Below are positions 52,341 to 61,173 of a DNA stretch of 64,000 nt, one piece after another; within the stretch, counting starts at the first letter, position 1, and every line of letters starts with the position of its first letter. Made by a program: the position numbers and the translations under genes. Source of the DNA: CAWGQN01 sp963824885 (GTDB lineage: Bacteria; Actinomycetota; Actinomycetes; Actinomycetales; Microbacteriaceae); assembly GCA_963824885.1 (NCBI GenBank), contig CAWGQN010000001.1, positions 228,315 to 292,314 of the forward strand, read 5' to 3'. The notes beneath the pieces are model-generated. The model was not told the DNA's origin and did no database searches. It saw only the letters and a program-made list of their open reading frames with translations.

Positions 52341-53534
52341 TTAGGGCGGAGTCCAATCCAATTCGACGACGCGCCAGCACAACACGAGCCAGCCGAGTTG
52401 TCCCGCAATCCCCGCGACAACGAGCACCGTGCGAAACCACGCGGATCGAGGCTGGGCGAGAGCACCGAGAAGCGGGAAGAGCGGCATCAAGAGCCGGAAC
52501 GTGCTCGATTGGGGAAAGAACACCGCGAGCAAATAGAGGGCGTAGCTCGCGCACCACAGTCGCAAATCCACGCCAATGCGACGGGCCCACGGGGTCATGA
52601 GAAAAAGACCAAACCCGGCCACGAGCGCCGCGACCGTGAAGATTCCGAGCGGGAAACCGAGCCACCACAGCCCACCTTGAAACCACGCCGCAAACGGAAT
52701 CAGCTCGTTGCGGCCAATATACGGTTCGCGCCACGCGAGCTCGGTCGACGTATAGGCGCTCGGAACACCCGTGACGATCCACGCAATAGCGGGCCACGCA
52801 AAGCCGACGAGCGCGCTAAAGACGACGGATGTTCCCACAATCACCCGCTCTCGGAGCGGAAATCGCTCGGACTTTCGTCGAATCCACCGATGCACCGCGT
52901 GAAGACTCATGAACAGCGCGAACGCTACTCCCAGCGGTCGCGTAAACGCGAGCACGACGATCACGGGATACAGCGCAACGTAGTGGCGATCAAGCACAAG
53001 ATAGAGGGCGAGCGCCAAGCAAAACAGACCCATCGACTCGGCGTAGCCCACTTGAAGGAGCGGCGAAAGCGGCGCGACACAAAACAGGACCACCGCGAAT
53101 AGTGCCGCCGAATCGCTCGTGACGCGAACGAGTATGCGATAGAGAATGAGCGCGGTACCGAAACCGAATGCGCCCGACACGAATACCGCCGCCTGACCCC
53201 ACTCGAGGCCCGTGAGAGCCATAACAGCCGCGACAACGCTCGGATACGCGGGCATAAACGCCCACGCATTTTCTGTCACGTGGCCGTCGGGAGTCACGGG
53301 CAAGATTGCCGGATAGCCCCACCCGGCGACAAACTTGTACCACGCTCCGTCCCAAATGACCGCGTAATCGAAGTAGCCCGGGTTGGCCGACGACAGTGGC
53401 ATGTCGACCGCGTCCTGGTGGCGTGCGACGACGAGCACGATGAGCGTCGTGATCACGCGAGATGCTACAAAGATGAGCAGGATTTTCACCCACCACGGCA
53501 TCGCAAGAAGACGCGTCACAAGTGGATGCCCCAC
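52341..53534 (-). CDS. PIG-V-like membrane mannosyltransferase
   Basis: 397 residues, about nine or ten membrane helices. Early extracytoplasmic loop has AVIWDGAWYKFVAGWGYP, the W-D-(G/S)-x-W-Y signature of PIG-V/GT76-type transferases, followed by AFMPAYPSVVAA. Probably transfers a sugar from a polyprenyl carrier to an envelope glycan. Begins 4 bp after the dapE stop, so it is co-transcribed with dapE. Confidence 0.8.
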   Translation of the reverse strand: MGHPLVTRLLAMPWWVKILLIFVASRVITTLIVLVVARHQDAVDMPLSSANPGYFDYAVIWDGAWYKFVAGWGYPAILPVTPDGHVTENAWAFMPAYPSVVAAVMALTGLEWGQAAVFVSGAFGFGTALILYRILVRVTSDSAALFAVVLFCVAPLSPLLQVGYAESMGLFCLALALYLVLDRHYVALYPVIVVLAFTRPLGVAFALFMSLHAVHRWIRRKSERFPLRERVIVGTSVVFSALVGFAWPAIAWIVTGVPSAYTSTELAWREPYIGRNELIPFAAWFQGGLWWLGFPLGIFTVAALVAGFGLFLMTPWARRIGVDLRLWCASYALYLLAVFFPQSSTFRLLMPLFPLLGALAQPRSAWFRTVLVVAGIAGQLGWLVLCWRVVELDWTPP

Positions 53535-53538
53535 GTGC

Positions 53539-54642
53539 TCAGCCTCGATTGCCCGTCAACCACGAACGCAACCCACGCTCGCACTCGACAATTTGTGGGA
53601 GCGAAACACGCTCATCGTCCGCGTGGGCCTTCAACGGGTCTCCGGGACCGTAATTGACGGCGGGAATCCCGAGCGCGGAAAAACGAGCGACATCGGTCCA
53701 GCCGAATTTTGGGTGGGCTACGCCACCCACCGCCGCGAGAAAATCGCGAGCCACGGGAGCGTTGAGTCCCGGCCGTGCACCCTCCGCCAAATCGACAACC
53801 GTGACGTCGAAACCCTCGAACACGTTCTGAACGTGCGCGACCGCCTCGATCCCGGATCGGTTCGGCGCAAAGCGATAGTTGACCTGCACTACGCACTCGT
53901 CGGGAATAACGTTTCCCGCGATGCCCGCGGAGATTCCCACCGCGTTAAACCCCTCGCGGTACACGAGGCCGTCGACCTCGACCTCGTGCGGCACGTACGT
54001 GACGAGGGCGTCAAGAATTGGCGCGGCCTTGTGGACCGCGTTTTCGCCGACCCATCCGCGAGCGGAGTGGGCTCGCACACCAAACGTGCGAACCTCGACG
54101 CGGAGGTTGCCGTTACACCCGGCTTCAACCTGACCGTTGCTGGGCTCCCCAAGAATTGCGAAGTCGCACTCGAATAAGTCTGGTCGATGGGCGGCCAAGC
54201 GCCCTAAACCGTTGAGATCGGCCGACACCTCTTCGTGGTCGTACCACATCCACGTGACGTCAACGAGCGGGTCGGTGAGCGACGCGGCCAGTTTCAGCTG
54301 CACGGCGACTCCCGCTTTCATGTCGACGGTGCCTCGGCCCCACAGGAACTCTTCGCCGTCAATGGTTTCGAATCGAGTGGGAAGATTCCGGTTGACGGGA
54401 ACGGTATCGATGTGTCCCGCAATGACGACCCGTCGCTCGCGCGCGAGGTTCGTTCGCGCGACAATCGCGTCGCCGTCACGATGAATCTCGAGGTGGTCAC
54501 GGTCAGCGAGTGCCGCGACAATCGCGTCAGCGAGTGCCCGTTCGTTTCCGGACACAGATTCGTAGTCGCATATCTGCCGCGTGATGTTCACGCTTGACGC
54601 GGACAAATCGAGCGCAAGAATCGGCAAATCGTCGTGCGGCAC
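53539..54642 (-). CDS. dapE: Succinyl-diaminopimelate desuccinylase
   Basis: 367 residues, M20 metallopeptidase family. AGHIDTVPV and GRGTVDMKAG give metal ligands, DHEE the catalytic Glu, ILGEPSNGQVEAGCNGNLR the third ligand region, and a late HADDERV His. The order and GEPSN motif fit DapE of actinobacteria. It releases succinate to give LL-DAP for lysine and peptidoglycan synthesis. GTG start at 54642. A GTG at 54594 is an alternative. Divergent from dapD by 46 bp. Confidence 0.92.
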   Translation of the reverse strand: MPHDDLPILALDLSASSVNITRQICDYESVSGNERALADAIVAALADRDHLEIHRDGDAIVARTNLARERRVVIAGHIDTVPVNRNLPTRFETIDGEEFLWGRGTVDMKAGVAVQLKLAASLTDPLVDVTWMWYDHEEVSADLNGLGRLAAHRPDLFECDFAILGEPSNGQVEAGCNGNLRVEVRTFGVRAHSARGWVGENAVHKAAPILDALVTYVPHEVEVDGLVYREGFNAVGISAGIAGNVIPDECVVQVNYRFAPNRSGIEAVAHVQNVFEGFDVTVVDLAEGARPGLNAPVARDFLAAVGGVAHPKFGWTDVARFSALGIPAVNYGPGDPLKAHADDERVSLPQIVECERGLRSWLTGNRG

Positions 54643-54688
54643 GCGAACAGTTTATTCCCACGCGGGACCGCCCCGGTACGCTACTTTC

Positions 54689-55669
54689 ATGCCCACTGCA
54701 CCAGCTGCCCCCGTCTCGTCACCGACCGCCGCGTGGGCCGACGGGCTCGCGACGGTCACACTCGACGGACGCGTGCTCGACGCGTGGTACCCGCGCGTAA
54801 GCCTCGGGCGTCGCCCGGAAGATCGCGAGCGCTGGATTGCTCCGAGCGATCTCGCCGAGCTCGCGGGCGACGACCCCCGGCGAAATGTGCGCCGTGAGAT
54901 CGTCTCAGTCGAGTGCGATCTGCGCACGCCTCCCGCATCGACACCCGATGCGTACCTTCGCCTTCACGTGCTCTCGCTCTTGCTCGTGCAACCGAACACC
55001 ATTAACGTGGCCGGCGTTTTCGATCACCTCCCGGTCGTCGTGTGGACAAACGCGGGGCCGGTCCACCCCGCAGACTTTGACCGGTTGAGACCCTCTCTCC
55101 TGAAAGCGGGCATTCACGCGACGGGAATCGATCGGTTTCCGCGTCTTCTCGACTACGTGACGCCGCCGCGGGTACGCATTGCCGACGCGTCTCGGGTTCG
55201 CCTGGGTGCCCACTTGGCTCCGGGAACGACGATCATGCACGCGGGTTTTGTGAACTTCAATGCGGGCACACTCGGCACCTCGATGATCGAAGGTCGAGTG
55301 TCTCAGGGCGTCGTCGTCGGTGACGGCTCGGACGTCGGCGGCGGTGCGTCGATCATGGGCACACTGTCGGGCGGCGGCAATCACCGCGTTCGGATTGGCG
55401 ACCGCGTTCTTCTCGGCGCAAATTCAGGAGTCGGAATCTCGATTGGCGACGACTGCGTCGTCGAAGCCGGACTCTACGTGACGAGCGGTACGAAGGTCGC
55501 TCTCGTGGAGGCAAACGGCGACGAGAGCGCACCTCACCTGATCGTTAAGGCGAGCGAACTCTCCGGAGTGCCGAACCTCTTGTTCCGGCGTAATTCCGTC
55601 ACGGGGGCCGTCGAGGCCGTTAAACGCTCGGGGCCGGGCGTTCGCCTCAATTCGACTCTGCACGGTTAG
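54689..55669 (+). CDS. dapD: Tetrahydrodipicolinate N-succinyltransferase
   Basis: The ATG at 54689 gives 326 aa, actinobacterial-type DapD. An N-terminal domain precedes a left-handed beta helix with hexapeptide repeats (VRLGAHLAPGTTIMHAGFV, SQGVVVGDGSDVGGGASIMG, VLLGANSGVGISIGDDC). Succinylates tetrahydrodipicolinate, the step before DapC. An upstream in-frame ATG at 54581 would overlap dapE and is rejected. Confidence 0.94.
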   Translation: MPTAPAAPVSSPTAAWADGLATVTLDGRVLDAWYPRVSLGRRPEDRERWIAPSDLAELAGDDPRRNVRREIVSVECDLRTPPASTPDAYLRLHVLSLLLVQPNTINVAGVFDHLPVVVWTNAGPVHPADFDRLRPSLLKAGIHATGIDRFPRLLDYVTPPRVRIADASRVRLGAHLAPGTTIMHAGFVNFNAGTLGTSMIEGRVSQGVVVGDGSDVGGGASIMGTLSGGGNHRVRIGDRVLLGANSGVGISIGDDCVVEAGLYVTSGTKVALVEANGDESAPHLIVKASELSGVPNLLFRRNSVTGAVEAVKRSGPGVRLNSTLHG

Positions 55670-55732
55670 CCGCACGGCAGACTCGCGTGAGCCGCTACGA
55701 CCCTCCGACGAGGACCGCAGGCTCGACCCAGC

Positions 55733-57028
55733 TCATCGCTCTGCGGGCCAATCGCGAGCCGATGCCCCCACGTAGAGCTGTTGAGGGCGACCAATTTTTG
55801 TTTGGGGGTCAGCAATCATTTCGCGCCAGTGCGCAATCCAGCCCGGCAAGCGCCCAATCGCAAACAGCACCGTGAACATTCCCGTCGGAAAGCCCATTGC
55901 TTTGTAAATGAGCCCCGTATAAAAATCGACATTCGGATAGAGCTTGCGTTCAATAAAATAATCGTCCGAGAGCGCAATTCCCTCAAGCTCGAGCGCAATA
56001 TCGAGCAAATCATCGCGAACACCGAGCGCCTCGAAAACCGCCGCGGCGCTCTCTTTCACGAGCCGCGCTCTCGGGTCGTAGTTCTTGTACACGCGGTGTC
56101 CAAATCCCATGAGCCGCACGCCGTCGTCCTTATTCTTGACGCGCTCGACGAACCGTTGTACTCCCTCGCCGGAATTCTTAATTCGCGCTAGCATCTCGAG
56201 GACCGCTTGGTTTGCTCCGCCGTGCAGGGGTCCGTAGAGCGCATTAATGCCCGCCGACACCGACGCAAAAAGGTTCGCTTGCGTCGAGCCGACGAGCCGC
56301 ACGGTCGATGTTGAGGCGTTTTGCTCGTGGTCCGCGTGGAGCACGAGCAACCGATCAAGCGCCGCGCTGAGAATCGGGTTAATTTCGTACGGCTCGGCGA
56401 GCGTACCGAAATTGAGACGAAGAAAATTGTCGACAAAACTGAGCGAGTTATCGGGGTAGAGAAATGCTTGACCGAGCGTTTTTTTGTGCGCGTACGCGGC
56501 AATCACGGGCATTTTCGCGAGCAAACGCACGGTTGTCAGTTCGATTTGCTCGGGGTCATGGACGCTCAGCGCACCCTGGTAAAAGGTCGAGAGCGCCGAT
56601 ACCGCGCTCGACAGGACCGACATGGGGTGCGCATCGTGCGGAAGAGCACCAAAAAACCTCTTGAGGTCCTCGTGCAAGAGCGTGTGTCGGCGAATGCGCT
56701 CGTCAAATTCGCCGAGTTGTGACGCACTCGGGAGTTCGCCATAGATTAACAGCCACGCGGTTTCGATGAACGTCGAGTGTCGGGCTACTTGCTCGATTGG
56801 ATAACCGCGATAGCGAAGAATCCCGCCCTCTCCGTCAATATACGTAATTGCTGATCGCGTCGTCGCGGTGTTCGCAAGTCCGTAGTCGAGCGTCGTGTGC
56901 CCGGTTTGTTTCGAGAGGGTCGAAATGTCAATGCTTGACGCGCCGTCAACACTCGCCACAATGGGAAACTCGCCGTCGCCGCCCGGAACGGTCAGGGTCG
57001 CCCGCTGCTCGCTCGTGTTTCCACTCAC
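55733..57028 (-). CDS. gltA: Citrate synthase
   Basis: The GTG at 57028 with AAGGAGGG gives 431 aa. Type II citrate synthase: N-terminal beta region (LDYGLANTATTRSAITYIDG), LRYRGYPIEQVA, LHADHEQNAST, LYGPLHGGANQAVL and MGFGHRVYKNYDPRA with catalytic His residues, and Asp in VDFYTGL. First step of the TCA cycle. Convergent with dapD. Confidence 0.95.
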   Translation of the reverse strand: MSGNTSEQRATLTVPGGDGEFPIVASVDGASSIDISTLSKQTGHTTLDYGLANTATTRSAITYIDGEGGILRYRGYPIEQVARHSTFIETAWLLIYGELPSASQLGEFDERIRRHTLLHEDLKRFFGALPHDAHPMSVLSSAVSALSTFYQGALSVHDPEQIELTTVRLLAKMPVIAAYAHKKTLGQAFLYPDNSLSFVDNFLRLNFGTLAEPYEINPILSAALDRLLVLHADHEQNASTSTVRLVGSTQANLFASVSAGINALYGPLHGGANQAVLEMLARIKNSGEGVQRFVERVKNKDDGVRLMGFGHRVYKNYDPRARLVKESAAAVFEALGVRDDLLDIALELEGIALSDDYFIERKLYPNVDFYTGLIYKAMGFPTGMFTVLFAIGRLPGWIAHWREMIADPQTKIGRPQQLYVGASARDWPAER

Positions 57029-57115
57029 AGTGCCCTCCTTCGAGAAGTCGTCACCACAGCCTAGGGGAATCGACGCCCAATTGGATTCCGGAGTGGTCAC
57101 GGTCGCTCGTGAGCA

Positions 57116-58225
57116 CTACAGTGCGCTCTCGTGCAAGCGGTCGGCGGCGGCCGCGATTCGCTCGTCGGCGGCGGTGAGAGAAATCCTCACGTGCTGCGAA
57201 TTCTCGTTGCCGTAAAACGTGCCCGGAGCAGCGAGGATACCGAGCGACGCCAATTGATCGATTGACGTCCATGCGCCGCGCTCTTCCGATATCCACAAGT
57301 AGAGACCCGCTTCACTGCGGTCGACGCGAAAACCGGCTTTCTCGACCGCCGGAATGAGGACGGCGCGGCGCGCTCGATAGATCTCCCGTTGACGCTCGAC
57401 GTGAGCGCTATCACCGAGCGCGGCGACCGTTGCCGCTTGAATCGGGCCGGGCGGCATGAGGCCCGCGTGCTTGCGAACCCTCACGAGCCTCGAGACGATG
57501 TCGCTGCTACCCGCGACAAAGGCCGCTCGATAGCCGGCGAGATTCGACTGTTTGCTGAGTGAGCAGACGGCAATCACACTTGATCGGTCCCCTGAAATCA
57601 CGTCGGGATCGAGAATGCTCGGAATTCGGTCGGTCGCCCAGCGCCCCTCCCACCCGAATTCGACGTAACACTCGTCACTCGCGATCACCGCCCCCAGCTC
57701 GCGCGCGCGCTCGACGACGACGCGGAGTTCATCAACGTCGAGCACTCGTCCGGTTGGATTGCCGGGGCTGTTGACCCACACGAGCGAGGTTCCGATTGGC
57801 CAGTCGTTTGGGTCATCGGTCCGGACAATCGATGCTCCCGCGAGCGCGGCTCCAATCGCGTACGTGGGGTACGCGGTTGCCGGCTGAACCACGGTGTCCT
57901 GCGGCCCAAGACCGAGCATGAACGGCAAGAGGGCGACGAGTTCTTTCGAACCGATCGTTGGCATCACCTCACTGTCGGCGAGGTCGACAACACCGCGACG
58001 GCGCGCGAACCAATCAATGACCGCCGTGCGCAACGCACCAGTACCCGCGGTGTGCGGGTACGAATGCGAGTCGGCGTGCGAGACAAGCGCGTCTTGCACG
58101 ATTTGAGGAGTCGGATCGACGGGTGATCCGATAGAAAGGTCGACGATTCCGCCCTCGTGGCGACTCGCGCGGTCACGAAACGGCGTCAAGAGATCCCACG
58201 GGTAATCGGGGAGGTCACCGAGCAC
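57116..58225 (-). CDS. dapC: Succinyldiaminopimelate transaminase
   Basis: 369 residues, class I/II PLP aminotransferase. PLP lysine K225 in SLSKQSN, NSPGNPTG at 152-159, ASDECYVEF at 182-190. The start LPDYPWDLLTPFRDRA and pairing with fdxA 17 bp upstream identify the actinobacterial DapC group. Acts between dapD and dapE. Confidence 0.93.
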   Translation of the reverse strand: MLGDLPDYPWDLLTPFRDRASRHEGGIVDLSIGSPVDPTPQIVQDALVSHADSHSYPHTAGTGALRTAVIDWFARRRGVVDLADSEVMPTIGSKELVALLPFMLGLGPQDTVVQPATAYPTYAIGAALAGASIVRTDDPNDWPIGTSLVWVNSPGNPTGRVLDVDELRVVVERARELGAVIASDECYVEFGWEGRWATDRIPSILDPDVISGDRSSVIAVCSLSKQSNLAGYRAAFVAGSSDIVSRLVRVRKHAGLMPPGPIQAATVAALGDSAHVERQREIYRARRAVLIPAVEKAGFRVDRSEAGLYLWISEERGAWTSIDQLASLGILAAPGTFYGNENSQHVRISLTAADERIAAAADRLHESAL

Positions 58226-58242
58226 GTCTTCTACTCGGCTTT

Positions 58243-58584
58243 CTACTCGGGTTGAGCCGCGGAATCGTTGACGTTCGGGGGCAAGGCAGCAATCAGCGGG
58301 TGATCTTTCGGAATAACTCCGACTTTGGCGGCACCGCCGGGCGACCCGACGTCGTCGAAAAAATCGACGTTCGCGGTGTAGTAGTCAGACCACTTGTCGG
58401 GAAGATCGTCTTCATAGTAGATCGCCTCGACGGGACACACGGGCTCGCACGCGCCGCAATCGACGCACTCGTCGGGGTGGATGTAAAGGGATCGCTCGCC
58501 CTCGTAAATGCAATCGACCGGACACTCATCGATGCACGCGCGGTCTTTCACATCGACACACGGCAATGCGATGACGTAGGTCAC
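58243..58584 (-). CDS. fdxA: Ferredoxin, 7Fe-8S type
   Basis: The GTG at 58584 gives MTYVIALPCVD, 113 aa. Cys at 9, 17, 21, 25 and 40, 43, 46, 50 fit a [3Fe-4S]/[4Fe-4S] ferredoxin (DECVDCGACEPVCPVEAIYYE). An upstream open extension is a shadow. Operon with dapC. Confidence 0.94.
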   Translation of the reverse strand: MTYVIALPCVDVKDRACIDECPVDCIYEGERSLYIHPDECVDCGACEPVCPVEAIYYEDDLPDKWSDYYTANVDFFDDVGSPGGAAKVGVIPKDHPLIAALPPNVNDSAAQPE

Positions 58585-58621
58585 GTGAGGTCGAGTCCCT
58601 TCGAGTGCACGAAGTCCTATT

Positions 58622-59014
58622 CTACGCCGATGCGGCTCGAGAAAGGCGCGGTGCGCACACGACGAGCGCAGCGAGCACGGCGGGAGCGATGCTCCAGACG
58701 ACTCCCGCGGTGTTGTTGGGCACCAAGATTGACCCTCCCGGGCTTTTGAGACTGAAGACCCCGACCGTGACCACGACCCCAATTGCCGCGGAGAGAGGAA
58801 CGATGCGATGACGAAATTCCACGCGGAGCCCGACGAAAAGCGTTGCGATCCCGGCGATGCCCAAAATCGCACCTCCCGGCGCTTCAACGCCCCCGACCAC
58901 ACACGTCGCTTGGTGCGCGGCTGTTCCCAATAGACCGAACGTCGCGCCCACAAAAAATACGACGACAATCGGGAACGCGCCGCGAGTACTCGTACGAAGG
59001 GCAGACACGGTCAC
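58622..59014 (-). CDS. Small membrane protein (DUF6113-like)
   Basis: The GTG at 59014 or 59008 gives ~130 aa with four hydrophobic helices (FPIVVVFFVGATFGLLG, AILGIAGIATLFVGL, LSAAIGVVVTVGVFSL, AGVVWSIAPAVLAALVV). Lies 37 bp upstream of fdxA on the same strand, where actinobacteria carry a DUF6113-type protein. Name is by context and shape. Confidence 0.65.
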   Translation of the reverse strand: MTVSALRTSTRGAFPIVVVFFVGATFGLLGTAAHQATCVVGGVEAPGGAILGIAGIATLFVGLRVEFRHRIVPLSAAIGVVVTVGVFSLKSPGGSILVPNNTAGVVWSIAPAVLAALVVCAPRLSRAASA

Positions 59015-59066
59015 ACGGAAAATCCTAGCTAGACACGGAACGCTCCTCCAGTCTAGAGTCGGTGGG

Positions 59067-59085
59067 TAAGGTAAGGCTAACCATA
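59067..59085 (+). promoter_or_regulatory. DtxR/IdeR-type iron box upstream of efeU
   Basis: TAAGGTAAGGCTAACCATA matches 15 of 19 positions of the actinobacterial consensus TTAGGTTAGSCTAACCTAA. It is centred 52 bp before the efeU start. Iron-bound DtxR/IdeR would block efeUOB when iron is plentiful. Confidence 0.75.
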
Positions 59086-59127
59086 AGAACGTCCGCGCAC
59101 ACGAACCCGAATTCCCGAAAGATACCG

Positions 59128-59985
59128 ATGCTCGCAAACTTCCTCATTGGCCTCCGCGAGGGTCTCGAAGCCGCCCTCGTTGTCACAATTTTAATCGCGT
59201 ATGTGGTAAAAATCGGGCGGAGAGACACCCTCGCCAAACTGTGGGCTGGTGTCGGTTTCGCAATTCTCGTGTCGCTCGCGCTCGGCGCGGTGCTCACATT
59301 TGGAACGCACACGCTCACGTTCGAGGCTCAAGAGGCAATCGGCGGGTCGCTCTCAATTGTTGCGACCGGGTTCGTCACGTGGATGATTTTCTGGATGCTT
59401 CGCACCGCACGAAACCTCAAGAACCAGCTTCACGCCACAATCGACCGCAACGTGGCGGGGGCCGCGTGGGGATTGGTCACGGTCGCTTTTCTCGCGGTGG
59501 GCCGCGAGGGAATCGAGACCGCACTCTTTATTTGGGCGGCAGTACAAGCGTCGGGTTCGGGCACGGTGCCCGTGCTCGGAGCCGCTCTCGGTATTGCGAG
59601 TGCGGCAGCACTCGGAGGGCTCATTTACTGTGGAATGGTGCGGATCAACCTCGCGCGCTTCTTTACCGTCACGGGCGCCGCCCTCATTGTCGTCGCAGCG
59701 GGAGTTTTAGCGTACGGAGTTCACGACTTGCAAGAGGCCGGGATTCTGCCCGGTCTCGGCGCACTCGCGTTCGATGTGAGCGCGGCAATCCCGCCCGACA
59801 GCTGGATTGGAACACTGTTGCGCGGAACAATCAACCTCACGCCACAAACGACGTGGCTCCAAGCAATCGCGTGGATCGCGTACGTCGTACCGACGGTGAC
59901 GGTGTTTTTCGCTCGAGTTCGTGCCAACCGTGCCCTCCCGTCCCCATCGCCTACTGAGGAGAATACGTGTCTTCCCGTCGCATGA
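59128..59985 (+). CDS. efeU: EfeU, iron permease (FTR1 family)
   Basis: The ATG at 59128 gives 285 aa with seven helices. REGLE-type iron motifs: LREGLEAAL in helix 1 and GREGIETAL in helix 4. Moves ferric iron from EfeO across the membrane. First gene of efeUOB, behind the iron box. Confidence 0.94.
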   Translation: MLANFLIGLREGLEAALVVTILIAYVVKIGRRDTLAKLWAGVGFAILVSLALGAVLTFGTHTLTFEAQEAIGGSLSIVATGFVTWMIFWMLRTARNLKNQLHATIDRNVAGAAWGLVTVAFLAVGREGIETALFIWAAVQASGSGTVPVLGAALGIASAAALGGLIYCGMVRINLARFFTVTGAALIVVAAGVLAYGVHDLQEAGILPGLGALAFDVSAAIPPDSWIGTLLRGTINLTPQTTWLQAIAWIAYVVPTVTVFFARVRANRALPSPSPTEENTCLPVA

Positions 59986-61154
59986 GAATCGCCGCCCTGA
60001 TTGTCGTCGCTGTGCCCTTGGCGGGCTGCGTGAGCAATACTGCAGCGACGCCCAACGGAGTGCGTCCTCTTACCGTTTCAAGCACGAACGACACGTGTTC
60101 GGTCTCAGAATCGACCGTGCGCAGTGGGCCGGTCTCGTTCGCGGTCGCGAATAACGGTGATCGGGTCACGGAGTTCTACATTCTCGCTCAAGACGGCCTC
60201 CGCATTATTGGCGAGGTCGAAAACATTGGCCCAGGAATCACGCGCGATCTGACGATTCATGCCAAGCCCGGCTCGTATGTCACGCTGTGCAAACCGGGGA
60301 TGGTGGGCGACGGAGTTGGCAAGGCGAGCTTCACCGTCACGGAGTCGGGAACCGCGGTCGAAAAGTCCGAAACCGAGCAACAGCAAATCGACGCGGCGGC
60401 GAATGGATACGTCGCTTACGTGAAAGACCAGGTCGGCCGATTGGTGTCGGCGACCCAGGAGTTCGTCACGGCGTATACTGCGGGCGACGACGCGACCGCG
60501 CGGGCACTCTACGGTCGCGCTCGTTCCCACTACGAGAGGATCGAACCCGTTGCCGAATCGTTCGGCGACCTCGACCCGAAAATTGACCTCCGGGAAGCCG
60601 ACGTCGCGCCGGGCGACGAGTGGACCGGCTGGCACCTCCTCGAGAAAGACTTGTGGCCACCGGCAGCCGAGGCGAACGCCGGTGTTGCCTACCTTCCGCT
60701 CACCGAGCAGCAACGCGCAAGCGACGCAGCGACGCTCGTTGCGGACACCCAAAAGCTCTACGACCTCGTCCACAAAGACGGCTTTTCGCTGACAATCGAC
60801 GCCATCAGCAACGGTGCAGTCTCACTGCTCGATGAGGTCGCCAGCAAGAAAATTACCGGTGAAGAAGAAATGTGGTCTCACACCGACCTGTGGGATATGA
60901 GTGCGAATCTCGACGGCGCCCGAGTTGCGTACGATGGCGTGCGGGACATTGCAATTGCCAAGGACTCAAACCTAGCAAGCCGGCTCGACACCCAATTTTC
61001 TGCACTCCAACAAAGGCTTTCCGCTTTTGGAAACGTTGCGGACGGATTCGTTCTCTATAACACCCTGTCACCCGCTCAAATCAAAGACCTGGCGAATAGT
61101 GTCAATGCGCTCGGCGAACCGCTGAGTAAACTCACCGCGGCGCTCGTGTCATAA
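59967..61154 (+). CDS. efeO: EfeO, iron-binding lipoprotein with M75 domain
   Basis: The GTG at 59967 with GAGGAG overlaps the efeU end by 19 bp. 395 aa. Lipobox PLAGC with Cys21. A cupredoxin-like domain (~35-125) is followed by an imelysin/M75 domain with HYERIEP (HxxE metal site) and WTGWHLLEKDLW. Binds iron outside the membrane and hands it to EfeU. Confidence 0.93.
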   Translation: MSSRRMRIAALIVVAVPLAGCVSNTAATPNGVRPLTVSSTNDTCSVSESTVRSGPVSFAVANNGDRVTEFYILAQDGLRIIGEVENIGPGITRDLTIHAKPGSYVTLCKPGMVGDGVGKASFTVTESGTAVEKSETEQQQIDAAANGYVAYVKDQVGRLVSATQEFVTAYTAGDDATARALYGRARSHYERIEPVAESFGDLDPKIDLREADVAPGDEWTGWHLLEKDLWPPAAEANAGVAYLPLTEQQRASDAATLVADTQKLYDLVHKDGFSLTIDAISNGAVSLLDEVASKKITGEEEMWSHTDLWDMSANLDGARVAYDGVRDIAIAKDSNLASRLDTQFSALQQRLSAFGNVADGFVLYNTLSPAQIKDLANSVNALGEPLSKLTAALVS

Positions 61155-61173
61155 GACTCCAAAGGAACCAAAC

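Noticed and set aside
52084..52797. 237-aa minus frame that includes DUF3117
   Set aside because: Only its last 57 residues are real (DUF3117 with its own ribosome site). The rest is another frame of the PIG-V-like gene.
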